A DNA stretch of 64,000 nt, from positions 6,704,663 through 6,768,662 of the forward strand of contig NC_135776.1 in the NCBI RefSeq assembly GCF_028453695.1. Reading direction: 5' to 3'. A program made the position numbers and the translations under genes. Of the stretch, positions 27,342 to 40,239 are shown one piece after another. A model generated the notes under the pieces. The model had not been told where the DNA came from and did no database searches. It saw only the letters and a program-made list of their open reading frames with translations. The stretch comes from Augochlora pura (lineage: Eukaryota; Arthropoda; Insecta; Hymenoptera; Halictidae). Positions within the stretch are counted from its first letter, which is position 1, and each line of letters begins with the position of its first letter.

Positions 27342-27984
27342 GTGAGTTCGCTTCGCTTCTTTGAGACGCCGCTGAACAATTTTGCGTTGTGCTTCTTCCA
27401 AATGTGAGTCCATAAAGTGTTTTACTATTTCCCTTGGTTTTTCTTCGAATCCCTGGTATTTTTTAAAATTTAATTTTTCTTTGATTTTTTTAAAGTAAAT
27501 ACTGTTCCCTTTTCTCAAACGTAACTTTGTAAGCCATTTACTATTATTTTGTTTCATTTTGCTTTTCTGAATGTTCGTCCATGAGGTATTTAGTATTTTT
27601 CCTTAACTTTTGTTTAGATTAGTTGCTGTTCCTTTTTTAGATATTGGCTTACGAAATTTTCTTTTTTTCTTTTTTAAATTTAATTGCTTTTGTAAATATT
27701 GGTGCTTAAAGTATTTATTACTTTCTTCAGCATTTTTTTATATTAATTGCTGTCCCTTTTTTAAACGTTGATGCACATAGTATTTCCTGTTTTCCTTGGC
27801 TTTTCTTCTTCTTCTTCCTTTTTCTAATTGCTATGCTTTTTTAAATCATTTATCCATAATCTATTTTTCTTGACTTTTCTTGACCAACTTTCCTTGGCTT
27901 TTGACACTAGAAGTGATATTTATTAGTCTGTGATTTTCTTTTTATAATTTTCATATTATACTCCTCTATATTATACTCCTTTTA

Positions 27985-28380
27985 TAGAGGCTATAATCGA
28001 TTTCTTCTTTTAACAGTTTAATGGTTTCCAACTCAGAAATGACATAATGATACTCCTAAGTTCTTTTAATGTTTCCACGGTTTCCTACTTCTTTTGTTCT
28101 TTTCTGTCTCCAGTCCACTGTAAATGAAAATTGGTTTCTTCATTAAATAGTTCTGACAAGTTAGAAGTAATACAATGTGATACTCTCGACTTCAATTAAT
28201 ATTTTTAGAGTCTCCCATTTCACTTACTCCTTTTCATCTGCAGCCCACTGTAAATGAAAATCGATTTCTTCATTAAATAGTTCTGATAAATGAGAAATAA
28301 TTTAATGATACCTTTAAGTTCGTGCGATACCTTTTCATTCCTGTGTTTGCTTTCTATCCGCAGCTTGAAATTGATGAAAC
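27985..28380. repeat. About 130-bp tandem repeat, three diverged units
   Basis: The block ccactgtaaatgaaaat, then tttcttcattaaatagttctga, occurs at 28115 and again at 28245 (period 130). An atcgatttcttc marker recurs at 27998 and 28259 (two periods). A third, more decayed unit starts near 28361 (cagcttgaaattgatgaa). It lies inside the presumed 5' UTR intron of sNPF. Confidence 0.6.
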
Positions 28381-30015
28381 CGCCACCCAGTATGATTTTT
28401 GTTATTTCTTTTAAAATAGCCATTCTTGTACTATGGAAATTGAGTTTGAAAAGGTTGCAATATAATTGCAAGATGAGTCGTTATCCTGCAGCAATGACAA
28501 TTGCAATTTCGGTCCTGAAACAGAATATCACATCGATTAATTCAATTTGTCTCTGCAATTATTATTTAAAAGAAAATTAAATATTCAACAAGTGTTAATC
28601 TCATTGTTGCATTTGTTACGATTTAAACCATTGCCTACTTTTCTTAAATCTTCCGAAACTATTTAAACTTTTTTCTTCAATTAAATTAATAATCCTGATG
28701 GTTCTTCCCTTTTTAATTTTACCATAAATTTTAGCCGAATTAGTTTAATTCACATTTCTCTGAACTGCTTAAATTTGATATCAATCGTTGCTTGCAATTA
28801 CGATAACAACAATTTTAATTGCTGTTCCCGTTCCAATTTCACACGCGCCATGCGTTCTGCATTTTCTTCGCTCATTAAGCTCATTTGTCCATTTGCATGA
28901 AACTTGAACGGCGCCGTTTTTATCAATTAGCTTTCAACCGCGCGCCTCCGTGATATTTAACATTTTCCTAGCTTCCATAAACCGATTAGCATAAAATAAT
29001 ATTCCATACATTTTTCCACAGCTACAAGATTACGTGGAATCGTTTCTCCCGCATTTTTTCTGAATTTTCCCAATTTCTGCTTCCAGTTATCAATCACGCT
29101 GTGAAAACATTGAAATGTTCATTGAAAGTATTCCAAGCTTATTTTACAGTCTGCAATTCGCATTTTCTATAAAAATCTTTCTTTCCGTTCATTACTTCCC
29201 GTGAGCATAAAGAAATTCTTTTCTAAACGAAAATATTCCTTTGAAATAAAAGACTTCGCCCATTTTCTTTCGAAGCATCGTAAAACTTTTGATTGCTTTC
29301 CCGCTTCCGTTGCAACATTTGCTTCTCTAAAATCTGACATGACTTATCGTTTAAAATTGAAAACTCGAGAGAAAATCTATCTCTTAAATAACTTTGAACG
29401 TGGCTACATCGTAGCACATTACTCGACTAAATCGAATTACAAATAATAAATTGAGACACTCAGAGCCTTTTAAATTCGAGCCAATGGATTGCCGGCGATC
29501 AATCCGGTAAGACTTATGCGAACGAAGAGACGGAACCGACTAATTTCGGTTTATCCGCTCGGCGATATTATCCGAAACGTCTTCCGAGGGAAGCTGTCTT
29601 TCTAAAATTTAATTATTCCATTCCGTTTCGGTTCGGCGACGCCGACCGACTGATTTTCCGTTTCGATGGACGTTTTACGAGAGTTGAAATTCCCGTACCA
29701 CTTGACTGTCGTTGCGACAGGGAACACCGCGACGGACCCCTTTGAATAACAGGTTGCATTGTTTTAACGAAACAATGATCGAGTTTTAAAGGGGCGGAAT
29801 CGATTGTGTAACCGTGTGCCCACTTGTGATCCATATAACGCGCTGGAACCGATGGCAATTAAATCGACGTAACACCGTAAAACATTACGTTACAACGATC
29901 GTTACGCCGACAGTCGAAAACATATACACGTGAAAAATCCCGTAAAAAATCACGAAAAACCGAAGCGACGAATATTTTCGCACGATGCCACATTTTGATT
30001 ACAGAACAGTCGAAG

Positions 30016-31844
30016 ATGATGTCCTGTCAATTATACGCGAGATCTCTGTTGCTGATCGCTGCCATGGGATTCGTTTCCGCAGCGGAAAACTACATGGAGT
30101 ACGCAGGTAAATTCAACGCGAAATTCTACTTAGAATTATCAGGATCGCGAGCGGCGATGCCGGTGATCGATACCCGTCCCGGTGTAATCAAACTATAATA
30201 CGACTTTAATAAGAGATAAGCTGTTCTAGTTGTATTCGCGGGCCACGTGAATTATAGATATGCCGAGTTTTATAACCGAGCGCTACGGTGTTTCCACGAT
30301 TTCGATAATACTTCCGCGAAATGTAATTAATGTCGACGCTTCGCCGCCGAGGCGGACGAATATTATAGAATATTGCGAATTAATCGCGGTTCAGATCGTA
30401 TTCGATGCTAAGCCGTGAACTTTTGAGATGAATTTTTAAAAAGATTCCACGCCAATTACAATATACAATGTGAAATTGTTTTCATATTAGTATCTATTCA
30501 ATTAGTTTAGTCTTTGTGTAAAGTGCAGCGATTTGCATGAAGTACAATTAATATTTTCTAGTAATTTGATTATAATGTAAAACATTTTCAAATCATTCCA
30601 ATCACTATGCAAAATTTACTGCATCGATTGCAATTAATATTCCTGTGATATCCTTAATCTCTATGCAAAATACAAATTTTCGACATAAATTACAGTGTAC
30701 GATATTGCATTATTTTAATTTTTCTGCTGTTTGAAAATGTTTTCTCTAAAAATAGTCTCTTTGTTACAAATAAAATTTGAATAACAAATTAAAACTTAAA
30801 ATTGCTTTCTTTTTTAAATAAAAATGTGGAAGGTTTTCTATGACAAAATGATGTTAATACGAAAGATTAGGTTCGTCAGTATGCGCCTGAATAGGAGAGA
30901 GTTAATTGTTAGAAATGAAACAGCGTTGTTCTCAATATTTTCATACATTTTTCTTCTGGATTCATTAGACGAGATACCTGATAGATCACCTGCAGCGAAC
31001 ATTCGCGAGCTTTACAGACTTGTAATGCAACGCAATGCATATGAGGACGCTGGTCTTGGCGATATTCCTTTGGAGCATCTGATGATCCGCAAGTCGCAGC
31101 GATCGCCATCTTTGCGACTACGATTTGGACGCTCGGAAAATCGATTGCCTGTAAGTCCTGCATTGCCAATTTTTATCAAACGAATAATCATTCGTAACGA
31201 AGAATAACTGATTAAAAAAACAGCCAAATATGATTTTAACCAACTTAAAAATGTTTATAAAAGTATAAGCTTTGATTTGAGTAAAATTGATCAAATGTAA
31301 AAAGCAAAGTTGCACGAATAAAGTGCAATGAAAAGGTTGCAATGAAATTCTATTTCTACAGTTGGTTAAAAGAAAATAATTCTAACACGCTGTTGTTTCT
31401 TAATATTTTTATAAAATTCATTGTATATTAAATTATATACTCTTTTTAGCTTCTTGATTGATTTTATATCTCTAAGAGTAATTTCATAGTTATATTATAT
31501 TATATATAACGAAAGAAAGAATTATTGAAAGAACTATAGTTTGAATTAAAAATTAATGGGGAAGTTATTAATAGCAATTAAACTGTATTTCGAGCGTAAT
31601 ATTTATTTCTTGTTAATTTTATATGTTATACTTTTATAAGCGTTAAGAATTTAAAAATTATTCGGCAAACTAAGAAACTACAATACTGAAGATAATTTTT
31701 ATATAAAATAGAGAAAAAGTGAACTTTCCTTATATAATATTTTATATAATATTTCGGGAAATTTCGCATGACTTATCTGTGTTGCAGATCGGAGCACTGT
31801 CAAAGGCCATGAACAATATTGTGTCCTCGAGGTTCAACGATTGA
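30016..31844 (+). CDS. sNPF: Short neuropeptide F precursor
   Basis: A secreted neuropeptide precursor. In insects, sNPF acts through a G-protein-coupled receptor on feeding, foraging state and growth. Exons: 30016-30106, 30969-31150, 31788-31844, giving 109 aa. The protein begins MMSCQLYARSLLLIAAMGF, a signal peptide of about 23 residues ending near VSAA. The single active peptide SPSLRLRF follows Gln-Arg and is followed by Gly-Arg, so processing gives a C-terminally amidated octapeptide. The flanking blocks ELYRLVMQRNAYEDAGLGD and GALSKAMNNIVSSRFND are conserved spacer parts of hymenopteran precursors. Fly sNPF precursors carry several active peptides, while hymenopteran ones carry one, as here. 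An acceptor just before the ATG shows that a 5' UTR exon exists upstream. There are two adjacent ATGs (30016 and 30019); I used the first. The gene converges on the minus-strand gene ending at 32685. Confidence 0.93.
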
Positions 31845-32096
31845 TAAGAATCAGCCAATTTTCTTTATTTTCTACTATTGCTGCCACCCTCGAGCAAAGT
31901 ATAGAGCTTCTAACAATGATTTTCGTATGGTGTACAATTTTTAGTGGCTTTTATCTACGTTCTATTTCAACGTTCGGTTATGCGATAGAAGGATACAAAA
32001 GGATCTATTAATTAAATCGAAATCTGACCATCATCTTTTAATTACAAAGTATGACGAAAAACGGGAACACTGTGAATGTATAATAACAAAGAATGG

Positions 32097-32102
32097 AATA
32101 AA
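32097..32102 (+). terminator. Poly(A) signal of sNPF
   Basis: AATAAA lies 253 bases after the sNPF stop and precedes the convergent gene's own signal, leaving about 440 bp between the two 3' ends. Confidence 0.5.
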
Positions 32103-32189
32103 AAATTTTACTGACGCAACCAATTCTTCATTTATCTAATTTCTTAACGAGAAAATAAATTGGATCTACTTTTCATGGCTAGCACTTTT

Positions 32190-32570
32190 AATGAAATTTA
32201 TTGACAAACAAGTTGTCGGTACTTAACATAATGTATTAAAAAATACAAGATACTCCCAAATTTTTTCTAATAAAATCGTTTATTTATAATTTTTAAATAC
32301 TCTTATAATTACTATAATTTCTAAATGCTAATTTATCATTTATAATTATAGTATATTATTATTATATTTTAATTAAGTTCTATTATAATTGCTACAATAT
32401 AATTTCTATATGCTATTTTATCATTTTCTTATTAGAAAATTTTTTAAGGCAATGTTTCTTATAGAAATTAATGACGAACAAGCTGTCAATATTTAACATA
32501 AATTATTAAAAAACTAAGATACTCCCAGCTTTCTTAATATAATCATTTATTTATAATCATTAAATGCTAT
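32190..32570. repeat. Diverged direct duplication between convergent genes
   Basis: About 105 bp at 32190-32296 recurs at 32460-32567 (offset about 270) in the order aatttattgac, aacaagttgtc, ttaacat, attaaaaaa, gatactccca, tttatttataat. Substitutions are frequent. The second copy carries the presumed poly(A) signal of the minus-strand gene. Confidence 0.55.
32546..32551 (-). terminator. Possible poly(A) signal of the 13-exon minus-strand gene
   Basis: On the minus strand this reads AATAAA, about 135 bases after the stop codon at 32685-32687. The AT-rich context limits confidence. Confidence 0.4.
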
Positions 32571-32684
32571 CGGTGCAATTGCCTATGAATCATTTTTAAT
32601 TGCTAAGTCACATTGGAATATTATAATCTACTTTTAAATAGGACACTTCTTCCAAATATGTTTACTGATTTTCTTAAATAATTA

Positions 32685-35600
32685 TTACTTAAAATGTGCT
32701 GTCTTCACTGTAGTACACAGCTTTTTAATCGAATGCATAGCCTCTCGATCCTCGTACGATAATTCACTTATATTTTTAAATTCTGGACGCATTAAGATTT
32801 GGTTTCGCGCGCGTTTCATTGGTATAGAAAGTGGCATAGTTAAAGCTTTCCTCCAATTAGTCTTCTCATACTCGATGAGAAACTATAATAAACATAAAAG
32901 TGGATTTAAAAAGTCATACATGACATACAACATCTTAATAATTATTATCATTGAATAATATACTAATTATTGTATCATTAACACGTTGATCGCCGTCTCA
33001 CGAGCCACGACAATTAAATAAGATCAAAACAATTTATTTGATTAACCAAAGAAGCTAATATTTCTAATATTAATCACCTTTTAATATTAATTAACTAAAC
33101 TAAATTTAATAGTAGAATAAAAATTGTCAGCATCAATTACAAGATGCAAAAATTATGGAAATTTCAAACTGTTTAAACATTCCTGGTACTTTTTATTTTA
33201 TCTATTCATATTTGCCATAAATGCATAATATATCTGTCTAATGATAACTTGATCAAACTGCAGGGAGTTAATTGTAAAACAAATAATTTCGCAATGCAAA
33301 TAATTGGATAGTAATTTGTGGACATGGCAATCAACGAGTTTAGATGATTTAGTTGATGGAGTTAATTAACTGCAAATGCTAACCTGGTCAAACGTGGTAT
33401 CTTCAATATGAAACATTATATATGTTAATGGCTTGATAAGCGGATCAATTTCCGGTATAGTGGTAGAACCATTTTGAATATCGTTCTGTCGCAGATTATT
33501 TAATAATATTTCTGCTGCGCAGACTAGACATTTGTGTACTACCTAGATCACCAGAAAATTACAATTACAATTTATAAAATTATCATTACAATTATCATTA
33601 CAATTTGTAAAATTATATTTGCGTTTTGCAAAATTATATTTTTATTCTACAAAAGTATATTTATTATGTATTCTATATAATAATATTCATTTATAAAATG
33701 AATACATTTCATTTTATATATGAAGGGACCTTGCTACACTTACTTTTAATGCTTGCCGCCCGGATTCGGTAAACAATAGTTCGTCAGTGCATGTTTCAAT
33801 GATGGAAGCCATACCAGTTACCTCTTTATCGCGTGGATTCTCGTTCATTCTTTGAATACTGAAAACCCCATGCTTTTATATTGAATACTGAAAACCACAT
33901 TTGTAGAAAATAGTGAAAAAATTAGAATTTGTCGAACAAATTTGAAAAATCGTATTTTTATGCATTTTACATATTTTTAATACTATTTCGAGGTGTACTA
34001 CAATTCCACCAGTATAATTATCTAATACTTCTTACTGCATTTAATTGTACACGATGTTTTAAAATTTCAATTCCTAAGAGAATTATTTCATCTCGAAAAA
34101 ATTACTGCAGAAAGCATTAAAATTTTAATTTCAGACTGTACAAAAATTAGAAAAAATATCGTTATAAAATAGAGTCATACAAACTAAACTAATTAAAGAA
34201 GAATTAACATTTAAAATTCGAAACAGATCCTGTTTTCTTAGATCTTATAGATCACTGACAGAAAGACTGATTTAACGAAACGAAATTAAAAAGACCCTTT
34301 AAAATATCTTACTTCTGATTCACTAGCTGGAAGAAATCATCGATTTGCAACGTGTGTTTATTGTCCTCGTCGATGCTACAGATTGCTTCCGCCAAGATAG
34401 TGGCTATCATCGAATCATCGTTGGATTCGAACAAGCTCAATTCGTGGACGGCTCCTTTGGGAGGTGGATCGACTTCCGTTTCCAGCTTGCACTTCCCCGA
34501 GAACTCGAACAGAGCGGAATAAAGTGACGTGCACAGAATATGGAAAAGAACGTTCCCGCCGATCGGATGACAATGAGCCGGGACATTGTCATTTAACGCG
34601 AGAGCGATCTTCAAAACGGTGGTCGGCAATGTTACGTATAATTCGGCGAAGCAGCCAATTACCAGCGACATCGCCTGATACATGCTGGCTCCTGTCTGCA
34701 ATTGTTCAGTGTCCATTTTTTTGCGACTCGAATCACCTCGGATTCGAAGATTGATGTCTCCCCTTTATGTTCATCGGATAAAGCTCGGTGTACGATGCTT
34801 TATTGACGTTTTACTACATTTTTAATGCCGAGTGCACCACCGTCTACTAGAATAGCCGACGGTGTCACGGGTCCGATGAAATTGGACACTTCCCGTTAAA
34901 AATTCAATGAAACAGCAACAATAAATCGTATATGAAAGTTTAAGGACACGCTGTAAAGGGCAGACTTCATTCGTCAAATTCTATATAGTTGGAGTTGCGA
35001 TAAGTAGTCGTTTAAACTTAGAACACATGTTTCAATGTTACAATTTTTAGAAGAATAATTAAAATTATTTTTATCAATGCAACTGACGACTTACTTTTGC
35101 GGCTTCGAGCAACAATTCAATGATCGGCGGCATCATGTCCTTCAAAGGTTTCAAAATTGCATTCAGCCAAGGTGGCCTGCATTGATTCCAGACCTAGACA
35201 AGTGTAAAACAAATTGCATTTTTAACGTAATTAATAAACTGTGACTTTTTATGCGAAACAAAAATTGTCTGGATTAATTGCAACAAGAGAGTATTATACA
35301 AAAATTTACTTCCTCCTCTAATAACTTTAATAAGTTGCAAAGAATACAATATTTCTTCAGGATTGATTTAATACCTGTTGCCGATTCAGATAATTCGACC
35401 AGTCATGATTTTGCTTCAAGCATGGCACGATAACGCGTTCAGGTTCCTGCACTATGTAGCTCAAAACGTGCATTAGGCTATACAGATTTAAGGGTGACGT
35501 TGTTTTTATAAAATGATTGCACAGTGCACTGTTGCAAAGAAAACCTCCACAGTTTTTCACGTCTTTCTCGGAAGTCTTCGACGTGTAGTAATTGTCCTCG

Positions 35601-37796
35601 GACGTGTAATCGCCACAATCGCGAATTAAAATGTCCAACAGGATCTTGGATACGGCGTAGTCGTTCATAGAAATTACCTAAAAAAAAACACGTAACAAGA
35701 TTAGTATGTTATATTATGGTTAATTTGTTAAAATGATTAAGAAGGCGAATAAGATCTGCAATCCAGTTACTTACCTTTATTACCTGAGGCCAATTTGGTT
35801 GTGGTTGGTGTCTAAGTATATTCAGTTCTAGAATGACTGCTCTGTCTTCGGGAAGACTCGTGATGTAGACGTCGGAATCGATTGATCCTAACAAATTGGG
35901 TGCGCATATTAGCAGCCAGGGTGCCGGTCCGTGACGCGGTTGTGAAATCTTTAAATTGTCGAAGCCTCCACGGAAAGCCTGAAAAATAAAATCATCGTTG
36001 AAAATTTGATAAAAAGAAATGTAGAACTTTCTGTATTGCTATTTACAATATCAATTGTACCTGATACAATTCCTGAAGTGGCGTGCCCCTCAGTAATAAG
36101 CAAATGAACAATTCGTTGCATTTAGCATGAATGTCCCTAATGGCGACTGGTAATTTATTTAATTTCATTCCGATCATTTCGCTGACGCTGACAAAGGCGT
36201 TCAATGCAAGGTATCCGGTGCAACATAGAACATTGAAGGCATCCGTCCAAAATTGTTCGGCTCGTGCTAAACTTGGTCGAGCCTAATACAATAAACAATA
36301 TCGTACCTTTTACTACATGCTAATATGATAGAAAAATACAATTGTCACTGAATATAGAGCACAGAAAATTATTTCTTTTCTTATGAAAAGATATAATAAG
36401 CAATCGTTTTACAATTAAAATTTGAATGGTGTTTATAATATGACTTACATAAATGAATCGTGTTACAATAATGGAAAGCGATTCGTTCAGCATCCCCGTG
36501 AAAATGCGCTGCGCCATTTTTGGAGAAACAGTGTCCCACAAATCAGTTTTTGTTCCTAACAATTTTATGATTTATTATATAGAAAATTGTACTATAATTA
36601 TGCTTAAAAAGGGACAATGACTTATGCTACCTTGCATGTACAGCCACCACATTTGTATCACAAAGGAGCAGCGTTCGCGTTCGAAGAATGATTTTGTATC
36701 GTGCCAATTAAGGGAGTCTGCCTCATTGAGGATGTACAATGAAATTAAACGGCAATGTAAATCTAGTAGTCTTTCTGCTACAGCTTCGGCCATCTCGTGA
36801 TACGATTTGTAAGACTTGTTTATCTTTTCACTGTTAATAATTGGAAAATACATTCATTTACTTCGGATATAGATCAACCCTTAACTGATATACAAAATAA
36901 TACAGGCATGGAGTATACTAATTAAGAGTTGAAAACATTTAAGAAATTTTTATCTTATTGAATAACTATAAATAAATGTACCCTGTCTGTGCAGAAACTG
37001 TGCTTTTAGACTGTTGACTGTAACACCACAAACAATTTCTAACCAATGCTGCTGCACCTAATGTTGCTGTTAACACTGTTAAGTCTGCATGATCCAATGA
37101 CTCTTGAATGAGCAAATGCAAGTGTTCTGAAATTAGTATATTAACTGTTTATGCTGGCCTAGTGTTAATACAATGCATAAATTTTAAAAAATAGTAGTAG
37201 ATCAAAATATTTTCTATTAAAATCGTAAATATGGATTAAACATTCTTTCCAATATAAACTTGGATATTCATGAAGTCAATACCTAATAATTGATCTGCAG
37301 TATCAACTACTGTTAATACAAATTCGGATGGCAGAATTCGTTTAATGACTTTGTCTTCGGTTCCTGCGCTATCAGCAGCTTCGAAACTTGTTAATCCAGA
37401 GTGTCGTTTGAAAGTCGCTTGGAAGTCTAATTCCCACCATGTGACAATTTTAATGGCAGCGAAAGAAGCGTGCCTAGGAAAGTCAAGTTTTCCACCGCAT
37501 ATTCGCGTGCACAGTGGCTCTTTTAGCACCGTCTGCATCTCCTGCATCATTAGAGCATATCACGCTAGTCTATGATTTTTTAAATTAATTTTCTAAGAAG
37601 AAATGTTATCGAAATTCTCGCCTACGATTTCTATAAAATTGATATATACTATAAAGCCTCCAAATTGGAATAAGGCCCCGTTTTTTACAATCGCATCTAT
37701 TATAATTACTAACATTATTACCTGATAATATTGCATGTCGCGTTGCAACAAAATTCTAACGCGATCTACTAAGTTGCCATCTTCCATAATCTCCAT
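32685..37796 (-). CDS. Conserved protein of unknown function, possibly KIAA0825-like
   Basis: Thirteen exons read from high to low coordinate: 37796-37722, 37541-37283, 37126-36982, 36830-36631, 36555-36449, 36282-36061, 35978-35775, 35677-35375, 35193-35095, 34695-34313, 33849-33744, 33542-33384, 32882-32685. Phases agree throughout, giving 819 aa. The protein is mostly helical, with no signal peptide or membrane segment that I can see. Notable stretches are QMWWLYMQG followed by DLWDTVSPKMAQRIF and GMLNESLSIIVTRF, then LLRGTPLQELYQAFRGGFD and GPAPWLLICAPNLLG. These recall the DUF4495/KIAA0825 family, or possibly CCDC142, from memory only; no function can be assigned. The acceptor of the exon starting at 34695 has a weak pyrimidine tract. 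The first ATG lies 318 bp after the frataxin stop on the same strand; an acceptor-like tttaag just before it means an earlier exon is not excluded. Confidence 0.8.
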
Positions 37797-37891
37797 GATT
37801 GTTGTTAGTTGCTTAAAAATTGATATTAAAAATTACTTAACGTTCTAGTCAAATGAAATTCGGTAACAATGATTAACTACTTCAATATTTG

Positions 37892-37897
37892 TTTATT
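37892..37897 (-). terminator. Poly(A) signal of frataxin
   Basis: On the minus strand this reads AATAAA, about 220 bases past the frataxin stop. It leaves under 100 bp to the start codon of the next minus-strand gene. Confidence 0.45.
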
Positions 37898-38114
37898 TGT
37901 TTGTATAAAAATTTTATAAACTATGAATAAGTATGGTCATATAAAATGTGCACAGTAAGTTCTAGGAAGAGACTGAATGATTGTGTAAAAAAAATGCGAA
38001 CTTATTGTAAAAATATAAATACTCACATGTTTCTTTTACAATATACTATATTATAATTTATATACAATAATTGAGATTTTAATGGTTGATGCAGGACAGA
38101 TGTATACACAAGAA

Positions 38115-39255
38115 TCAGAGGTTTTCAGGAAAATTAGCCATTACAGCGTCTTTTTCTCTACCACTAAAGGAACATTTTTCGAAACATGTTGGATTCATTA
38201 TGATTGCTGGAATCTCATTGTTAAGTAGGTCGTGTAAGGTCATTCCATCATGTTTGTAGATCCATTTCCCATTCACAAAATCATATCTCTTTGGACCAGA
38301 CTTAGGAGAAGAGAGCCAAATTTGTTTATTTGGGGTCTGTCGATTTATTACATAAGTACCATAGGTTTTACCAAATTTAATAGTCAATACGCCATCCTGC
38401 AACATCAATGCATATTAAACTGATGTATATTTTAATAGAGGCTATAATGGAAGAAAATACTGAAAGATATACCCCATAAGATACATCTGCTTCTGTTAAA
38501 TGTGGTGAACTCTCAATTAACTCATCGAAGTACTCTGTTAACGAGTCCAGAGTTTCATTTGTCACTTTCTCAAATAATACAGGTGTGAGTTCTCTGTAAA
38601 AAAGGAAACACTTGTTAATATTTCAGACAGTTAAATTAAATAATAATATTTTAAGCAGATTATTGTCTACAACTGATCTGTCTATGTACCAGTAGTCTAC
38701 TTTTAGACGCACAAAAATAAATTAATCAAAAATAAATTGTGCTCCAAATATCAAATCTGAGATGACCGACTACTATATCAAATTAATTAGATAACATAAC
38801 AGAAAGTACTGTTATAATCATGGACAAATGAAAGGTTTCTTTCTGCTGATTATTATTTTTAAACATTTTGGCCATCTCATCTTTATTAGAGTATAAAACA
38901 TCCACCAATAAAAGTTGATAGAATTTTATATAAGTTTACATTTGTGAAATGTTAATGAATTTGAAATAACTTTAAAACGAACTCACGTGTCAGTTGAATA
39001 TCCTTGGCCACTGTTTCCAGTGGATGAAAATTGTGCAATTAATTTATGATTTGTTGCTTTCAAACCACTTTTATTACTCCAACATTCTTCAGGTTGCAAC
39101 ACAAGATAACCTACAATGTTTCGTTTATGTTGTACCCTTATTCCTTTAGTTAAATACTTGTTGATAATATTTGGTACGGTGTCACAGGAAGTAATTCTAC
39201 AGCAACCATACTTGGTTACGTTCCTTGTCAACAACATTGTAAATTTTCTATACAT
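38115..39255 (-). CDS. fh: Frataxin, mitochondrial
   Basis: A mitochondrial iron-binding protein that activates the cysteine desulfurase complex for Fe-S cluster assembly. Exons on the minus strand: 39255-38987, 38593-38473, 38396-38115, giving 223 aa. The start MYRKFTMLLTRNV is basic and lacks acidic residues, as in a mitochondrial presequence; the first about 90 residues are poorly conserved transit sequence. The frataxin domain follows: acidic helix 1 (LTEYFDELIESSP, EADVSYGDG), then strands with GVLTIKFG, GTYVINRQTPNKQIWLSSP, SGPKRYDF and helix HDGMTLHDLL, which are family hallmarks. The acidic ridge and the N-K-Q-I-W-L-S-S-P scaffold-binding sheet are intact. A small intergenic gap separates it from the 13-exon gene downstream; the divergent GNBP gene begins about 1 kb away. 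Confidence 0.95.
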
Positions 39256-40064
39256 TCGATATTGATCAAACACACTTTTTAAACATCGCCATCAACCGTG
39301 TCTCCCGACATGTCTCATTGTATCCATTTAAATGTGACGTCACAGTACCGGGCCGAATCAAATGAAATTTGAAAAATAAGTTCATTCGGATTTCCTAATT
39401 CAAAGTTAAACATTCGAGTGTTATTTCAACTATTACGTCAATCTAAATTGATCTAAACATGTAATACATAATTCTTAATATTTCCATCCAAACAATATAT
39501 GTAATTATTATAATATTAGAAGCAATATCTGCTAAGCGATTAATATTTTTAAATTATGAAATGCAATTGATAATCTCAATTCTTGTATTTTTTCTAAAAC
39601 ATCAACTACTCTATTGAATTCTATAATAAAATTCGAACAAAAGTACATCATTAAACTAAAAGTTTTTGAAAGTTAGTATAACTGCAGCAATCATTTTAAT
39701 TTTCTATTTTAAAATTACAATTATAAGTACACAGCACATTTTTACGTTAGATAAAAATAGTCTAGATATGAAAATAACGCGATAGTACTTTTGAATCCTT
39801 TAAATAATTTTAATTAGCTGAAAATAGCTTTGAAATTCTTCGAATAATTTCAATTGGCTGAAAATAATAAAATAGTATTTCTAAAAACTTCAAATAATAA
39901 AATACTGTAGCTGATTACAATAAAATAACATTTTTAGTGAACAAATTCAGGGGAATCCACACCAACAATAAAAAAAACCCGGTTCCCTTCACCGATTTCA
40001 TTTTGCTCATGTTCGGTTAAGCAAACCATAATTTCCCATTCAATGTGCTTTTATTTTAGATCTT

Positions 40065-40157
40065 GGGATGCCCCGGAAGAAACGATAGTGCGAGAGCCGT
40101 GGAAAGGACTGGTTCGGAGATGAATAAAAGTTATCAAAACCACGTGCTCAGATCAGT
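40065..40157 (+). promoter_or_regulatory. GNBP promoter: kappaB site, TATA box, initiator
   Basis: GGGATGCCCC (40065-40074) matches the kappaB consensus GGGRNNYYCC exactly. ATAAAAG (40124-40130) is a TATA-type box, and TCAGT (40153-40157) is the arthropod initiator with its A at 40155, 31 bases after the box. TTATCA (40131-40136) is a GATA-factor core and CACGTG (40141-40146) an E-box. The kappaB site would lie 81-90 bases upstream of the start. NF-kappaB plus GATA sites are typical of immune-inducible insect genes. The 5' UTR would be about 85 bases. Confidence 0.6.
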
Positions 40158-40239
40158 ATTGAATCTGCAGTCCGCAGCGTTTACTTTGCCGTGCGAGCCG
40201 CGTTGTTAATATTTTACTGCGCGAATTTGTCGAAGCAAA

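Noticed and set aside
26920..27364. Overlapping open frames in the GC-richer block before the putative sNPF exon
   Set aside because: Both strands are open for the same compositional reason, and no splice structure or family similarity supports them.
37551..37600. Alternative acceptor (cttcttag) for the second exon of the 13-exon gene
   Set aside because: It would introduce an in-frame stop before the conserved exon; the acceptor at 37542-37543 keeps the frame.
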